Translations under genes and position numbers: made by a program
NCBI GenBank assembly: GCA_934089255.1
Contig: CAKOJI010000035.1
Location: 1 to 8,341 of the forward strand
DNA from: an uncultured Bacilli bacterium
GTDB lineage: Bacteria; Bacillota_I; Bacilli_A; RF39; UBA660
Direction: 5' to 3'
DNA: 8,341 nucleotides
The notes under the pieces: model-generated
Seen by the model: the letters and a program-made list of their open reading frames with translations, nothing else
Told to the model about the DNA's origin: nothing
Database searches by the model: none
Shown: positions 5,732 through 8,341 of the stretch, piece after piece
Layout of the letters: each line of letters opens with the position of its first letter
Position numbering within the stretch: position 1 is the stretch's first letter

Positions 5732-6025
5732 ATGAGTAAAATAATTTTTGAAAGCGAAAGATGTATCGGATGTGGATATTGTTTTAGTATCGCACCAAAT
5801 AATTTTGAATGTAACGATGAAGGTAGAGCAAGTATGATTAGTGATAAGATTACTGACGAAGCTATAGAAGCAAGTGAAGGATGTCCAGTAAGTGCAATTT
5901 TAATAGAAGATAATTGTAATTGTGATAACTGTTCTTGCGAGCATTGTGAATGTGGCAATGATTGTAAATGTGAAAATAACTGCAATTGCGATGATGACTG
6001 CAACTGTGATTGTAAAAACAAATAA
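5732..6025 (+). CDS. Ferredoxin with a cysteine-rich, metallothionein-like C-terminal tail
   Basis: 97 residues in two parts. Residues 1-58 form a short ferredoxin with one [4Fe-4S] site: C11-IG-C14-GY-C17 and the distal C51-P. The third cysteine position is C17, followed by FSIAPNNFE, typical of the Bacillus/Thermotoga single-cluster type. Such ferredoxins carry electrons in the cytoplasm. Residues 62-94 are a tail with 13 cysteines in 33 positions, mostly as CxC pairs (62/64, 67/69, 72/74, 78/80, 84/86, 90/92, plus 94) separated by two or three Asn, Asp, Glu, Ser, Gly or Lys/His residues. This resembles metallothionein or metal-buffering tails, so the protein may also bind Cu, Zn, Cd or spare Fe; that part is inference. 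The reading frame is supported by the promoter, GGAGG, the intact ferredoxin fold and the terminator after it. Minus-strand frames over the tail are artefacts of the repeat. Confidence 0.85.
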   Translation: MSKIIFESERCIGCGYCFSIAPNNFECNDEGRASMISDKITDEAIEASEGCPVSAILIEDNCNCDNCSCEHCECGNDCKCENNCNCDDDCNCDCKNK

Positions 6026-6029
6026 AAAT

Positions 6030-6059
6030 AACTGATATTTTTTATCGATATCAGTTTTT
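6030..6059. terminator. Bidirectional terminator between ferredoxin and uppS
   Basis: AACTGATAT (6030-6038) pairs with ATATCAGTT (6048-6056) around a 9-nt loop, with a T run on the plus side and a T-rich run on the minus side. It fills the 32-nt gap between the two convergent genes. Confidence 0.85.
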
Positions 6060-6762
6060 ATTTTGCATTCCCAAATCTTCTATCCCTTTTATTAAAACAC
6101 TCTATTGCTAGATCAAATTCGTGACTATCAAAATCAGGAAACAAAGTATCTGTAAAATAAAATTCAGCATATGCTAATTGATAAGCCATAAAATTACTTA
6201 TTCTATATTCACCACTAGTTCTAATAAGCAAGTCAACCGGTGGCAAATCTTGATATAAAAACTTATAATAATTATCTCTATTTAATTCATCTATATTTAA
6301 CTTTCCATCACAAACTAAATTAACTACATTTTTAGTAGCGTCAACTATTTCTTCTTGAGCACCATAGTTTAAGCATATATTAAGAATACCACTTTTGTTA
6401 TTTTTAGTTTTACTAACAATTCTATCCATAGCATCAATTACATCACATCTTAAATTTTCTTTTCTACCTGAAAAAACTACCTTAACATCTTTTTCAATAA
6501 TATTATTCATTTTCTTATTAAACATAGTAATAAACAAATTCATTAAATAATCCACTTCTTCCTCACTACGTTTAAAATTATCAGTTGAAAAAGCATAAAC
6601 ACTCAAAACCTTAACACCCTTTTTAAAAGCATATAAAGCTAAACGCTCTAAATTTTTACTACCATTTAAATGACCAAAACTACGTTTTTTACCTCTAAGT
6701 TTTGCCCATCTTCCATTACCATCCATAATAATTGCAATATGATTAGGTATAATTTGTTCCAT
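6058..6762 (-). CDS. uppS: Isoprenyl (undecaprenyl diphosphate) synthase
   Basis: A cis-prenyltransferase that adds eight isopentenyl diphosphates to farnesyl diphosphate to make C55-PP, the lipid carrier for peptidoglycan and teichoic acid precursors, at the cytoplasmic face of the membrane. The 234 residues carry all main motifs: HIAIIMDGNGRWA (8-20, with D14 as the metal-binding Asp), SFGHLNG (28-34), STDNF (59-63), NICLNYGAQEEI (128-139), DLLIRTSGEYRISNF (177-191) and RDRRFG (226-231). The usual WPDF is FPDF here (208-211), a mild change. AAAGGAGA precedes the ATG. It follows trmL by 33 nt with a hairpin in the gap, so it is either the last gene of that operon under partial attenuation or transcribed separately. 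In many Bacilli uppS is followed by cdsA; here a terminator and the convergent ferredoxin follow instead. Confidence 0.95.
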   Translation of the reverse strand: MEQIIPNHIAIIMDGNGRWAKLRGKKRSFGHLNGSKNLERLALYAFKKGVKVLSVYAFSTDNFKRSEEEVDYLMNLFITMFNKKMNNIIEKDVKVVFSGRKENLRCDVIDAMDRIVSKTKNNKSGILNICLNYGAQEEIVDATKNVVNLVCDGKLNIDELNRDNYYKFLYQDLPPVDLLIRTSGEYRISNFMAYQLAYAEFYFTDTLFPDFDSHEFDLAIECFNKRDRRFGNAK

Positions 6763-6775
6763 ATTAATCTCCTTT

Positions 6776-6800
6776 AAAAAAATAGATAAAATATTTTATC
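6776..6800 (-). terminator. Hairpin with T run between trmL and uppS
   Basis: On the minus strand the perfect palindrome GATAAAATATTTTATC (6800-6785) folds into a 6-bp stem with an ATAT loop, followed by a T-rich run and then at once by the AAAGGAGA site of uppS. The trmL TAA is in the stem. It may be a weak terminator or attenuator, since uppS starts only 14 nt after the T run. Confidence 0.5.
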
Positions 6801-7308
6801 CATTCTCTATAATAAAATCTTCACTTTTATGAGGCTCAGTAAATAACAAATCTCTATAATTTTGTTGTCTTAAAGCTTCATATACCATAATAGCAACAGT
6901 ATTAGAAAGATTTAATGCTCTAACCTTATCAGTCATAGGCATTCTCATACATTTATCCAAAAATGGTTTCAATATTTTAGGTGGAATACCAGTAGATTCC
7001 TTACCAAAAATAAAATATATATTTTCTTCTTTGTTACTATAATCAAAACTAGTATGAGGTTTCTTACCATATCTAGTTAAAAAATAATATGAGCCCTTAT
7101 TTTTATCAAAAAATTCATCTATATTTTCATATACTGTATAATCACAATTATCAATATAATTAACTCCACTTCTTTTTATATACTTTTCATCCAAACTAAA
7201 ACCAAGTGGTTTAATTAAATGAAGTTTAGTACCAGTTGCAACACAAGTACGCATAATATTTCCTGTATTACCTGGTATTTCCGGTTCAAATAATACTACA
7301 TTAATCAT
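6796..7308 (-). CDS. trmL: tRNA (cytidine(34)-2'-O)-methyltransferase
   Basis: A SPOUT-class (trefoil-knot) methyltransferase that uses SAM to 2'-O-methylate the wobble base of tRNA-Leu isoacceptors, in the cytoplasm as a dimer. The 170 residues match the usual length of TrmL/YibK/CspR. Motifs seen are FEPEIPGNTGNIMRTC (7-22, tRNA-binding start with the NTG motif), FGKESTGIP (101-109, SAM-binding knot) and RALNLSNTVAIMVYEALRQ (130-148, knot end). The ATG overlaps the stop codon of the thioredoxin-like gene by one base (TAATG), and GAGG sits in that gene's last codons, so the two are translationally coupled. Confidence 0.93.
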   Translation of the reverse strand: MINVVLFEPEIPGNTGNIMRTCVATGTKLHLIKPLGFSLDEKYIKRSGVNYIDNCDYTVYENIDEFFDKNKGSYYFLTRYGKKPHTSFDYSNKEENIYFIFGKESTGIPPKILKPFLDKCMRMPMTDKVRALNLSNTVAIMVYEALRQQNYRDLLFTEPHKSEDFIIENG

Positions 7309-7796
7309 TATTTAACCTCATACTCCTCAATTAACTTTTCAACATCACCTATACTTAATATATTATCACTACTATCAATTGATTTAACAAACTCACCATT
7401 TTTTAAATATATTATTGCAGGAACATTTTTTATATTCGTTTTAAACTTCTTATTTATAAAATCAACATCATTATTTGTATAATCTATCATAATAAAATTA
7501 TCTCTTAAATTATGTTTCTTTATAATTTTTTTCATTTCAACTTCTAACTTATAAACATCAATATTATTAGTACTAGTTAAAAATATAAAAGTTTCACTGT
7601 TTGGTTCAGTTAAAATATTATCTATCTCATTTATATTAATACTATTAATATATCCATCTAAATAACTTTTCTCTAATTTTCTATTTTGATATTTATTATT
7701 TAAATTAAATATAAATAACGTTAATACAACTACCCCAACAATCATTAATAATAAATATAAATAGTTTTTTTTAGGTACTACTCTTTCTTTTTTCAT
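7308..7796 (-). CDS. Membrane-anchored thioredoxin-fold protein lacking the CxxC active site
   Basis: The start is taken at the ATG at 7794-7796, with AAAGGG 8 nt upstream; a TTG two codons earlier lies too close to that site. The 162-residue protein has a basic N-terminus, one membrane segment (about 12-31) and a thioredoxin-like domain outside (about 45-162). The domain shows a beta strand TFIFLTST (69-76), a long helix, a second strand FIMIDYT (101-107), and VPAIIYLKNGEFV (125-137) with the expected cis-Pro at P126. Where thioredoxins carry WCxxC it has TSTNN (74-78), and the protein contains no cysteine at all, so it cannot be a thiol oxidoreductase. Similar non-catalytic domains occur in Firmicutes proteins linked to bacteriocin transport accessory (DUF6568-like) functions; the role here is unknown. 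It heads an apparent operon with trmL, and perhaps uppS. Confidence 0.75.
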   Translation of the reverse strand: MKKERVVPKKNYLYLLLMIVGVVVLTLFIFNLNNKYQNRKLEKSYLDGYINSININEIDNILTEPNSETFIFLTSTNNIDVYKLEVEMKKIIKKHNLRDNFIMIDYTNNDVDFINKKFKTNIKNVPAIIYLKNGEFVKSIDSSDNILSIGDVEKLIEEYEVK

Positions 7797-7815
7797 ATAC
7801 AAGTCCCTTTCACTA

Positions 7816-7821
7816 ATTATA
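7816..7821 (-). promoter_or_regulatory. Candidate -10 box for the thioredoxin-like/trmL operon
   Basis: On the minus strand TATAAT (7821-7816) would start transcription near 7809, leaving a leader of about 13 nt. A second TATAAT lies at 7843-7838 and would give a leader near 35 nt. Neither has a good -35, so the choice is open. Confidence 0.45.
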
Positions 7822-7883
7822 TTTTAACACACGATAGATTATAAGTAAATTAACATAATTATTAAAAACATATTATTGACACC

Positions 7884-7916
7884 AAAAAAAATCAAGATTA
7901 TTTATAACCTTGATTT
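7884..7916 (-). terminator. Intrinsic terminator of cotJC
   Basis: On the minus strand AAATCAAGGTTA (7916-7905) pairs with TAATCTTGATTT (7900-7889), with one G-U pair, around a 4-nt loop and runs into a long T tract (to 7884). The cotJC TAA is part of the 3' arm. This is the strongest stem in the window. Confidence 0.88.
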
Positions 7917-8341
7917 AAATACTTCTCATATAATTCCTTAAATCTATTAAAATGAACTACTTCTCTTTGTCTTAAAAATAATAATGGTTGTATAACATCT
8001 TCATCACTAGCTAAGTCAATTAAATGTTCATAAGTAACTCTAGCTTTTTGCTCAGCAGCCATATCTTCAACTAAATTAGCAATAGGATCTCCTACACTTG
8101 CAAAATAACTTGCTGTAAATGGAACACCATTTGAATCACTTGGATAAATTCCATACCCGTGTTCTGTATAATTACTACCTAACCCAGCATCTTCTAATTC
8201 TTTAATAGTAGCACCACTCATTAATTGATTTACCATAGTACAAATCATTTCATTATGTCCCATTTCTTCAGTAGCAATATCATTTAAAAGTGCTTTACCT
8301 TCTTCAGTTGGCATACTAAATTTTTGACTAAAATATCTTAA
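7898..8341 (-). CDS. cotJC: CotJC-type manganese catalase, spore coat protein (partial, N-terminus outside window)
   Basis: The frame is open to the right edge: nine codons (reading LRYFSQKFS) lie upstream of the Met at 8312-8314 and match the family, so that Met is internal. About 147 residues are present and roughly 40 N-terminal ones are missing compared with CotJC (near 190). CotJC is a ferritin-like di-manganese catalase family member of the spore coat or inner coat, usually encoded with cotJA and cotJB. Numbered from the internal Met, metal ligands expected of manganese catalases are visible: E17 and H20 in EEMGH, E88 in MAAEQKA, and H121 in REVVHF. The core PFTASYFASVGDPIANLVED (65-84) is strongly family-like. 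The long C-terminal extension of true catalases is absent, as in CotJC. It has its own strong terminator. An active catalase is possible; a coat role is the family expectation. Confidence 0.9.
   Translation of the reverse strand, partial: LRYFSQKFSMPTEEGKALLNDIATEEMGHNEMICTMVNQLMSGATIKELEDAGLGSNYTEHGYGIYPSDSNGVPFTASYFASVGDPIANLVEDMAAEQKARVTYEHLIDLASDEDVIQPLLFLRQREVVHFNRFKELYEKYLNQGYK

Noticed and set aside
5698..6021. Minus-strand open frame rich in Gln, Ser and Leu opposite the ferredoxin.
   Set aside because: It is the complement of the Cys-codon repeats. The plus strand has a promoter, GGAGG and an intact ferredoxin domain.
8312..8314. ATG as the start of the manganese catalase gene.
   Set aside because: The upstream codons to the window edge are open and match the family (LRYFSQKFS), and no ribosome binding site precedes this ATG.

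Overview
The window is very AT-rich with short intergenic gaps. It encodes Firmicutes-type proteins, has strong AGGAGG/GGTGAT-type ribosome binding sites and uses TAA/TAG stops. It fits an uncultured, low-GC, gut-type member of the Bacilli (Erysipelotrichales/RF39-like). This placement is an inference from composition and gene content. Trp is TGG wherever I checked, so nothing argues for a Mycoplasma-type code, although none of the 13 visible stop codons is TGA.

Layout. Positions 1-118 hold stem-loops and an intrinsic terminator, perhaps the 3' end of an RNA or 3' UTR entering from the left. No gene is seen from 119 to 325. A divergent pair follows: a GSP13/YugI-type S1 protein (minus) and a NifU-domain Fe-S protein (YutI type, plus), whose promoters share a palindromic -35 region. 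From 984 to 5621 all genes lie on the minus strand. In transcription order they are an unknown tail-anchored protein, a YunB-like sporulation protein, a second unknown tail-anchored protein coupled to yutD, an Asn-rich protein with a DUF1292-like head, and a YutH-like degenerate kinase. A plus-strand ferredoxin with a metallothionein-like Cys tail (5732-6025) is convergent with a minus-strand run of membrane thioredoxin-like protein, trmL and uppS. The right edge cuts a CotJC-type manganese catalase of the spore coat.

How it fits together. YunB, YutD, YutH and the NifU protein YutI lie in one neighbourhood (yun/yut) of the Bacillus subtilis chromosome, and CotJC is a spore coat protein. The centre of the window therefore looks like a remodelled, partly conserved spore-morphogenesis neighbourhood. 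Three unrecognised proteins sit inside it and are candidates for lineage-specific spore factors. UppS (lipid carrier for peptidoglycan) and TrmL (tRNA wobble methylation) are housekeeping genes. Gene boundaries are compact: hairpin terminators overlap or abut stop codons, and most candidate promoters imply leaders under 20 nt.
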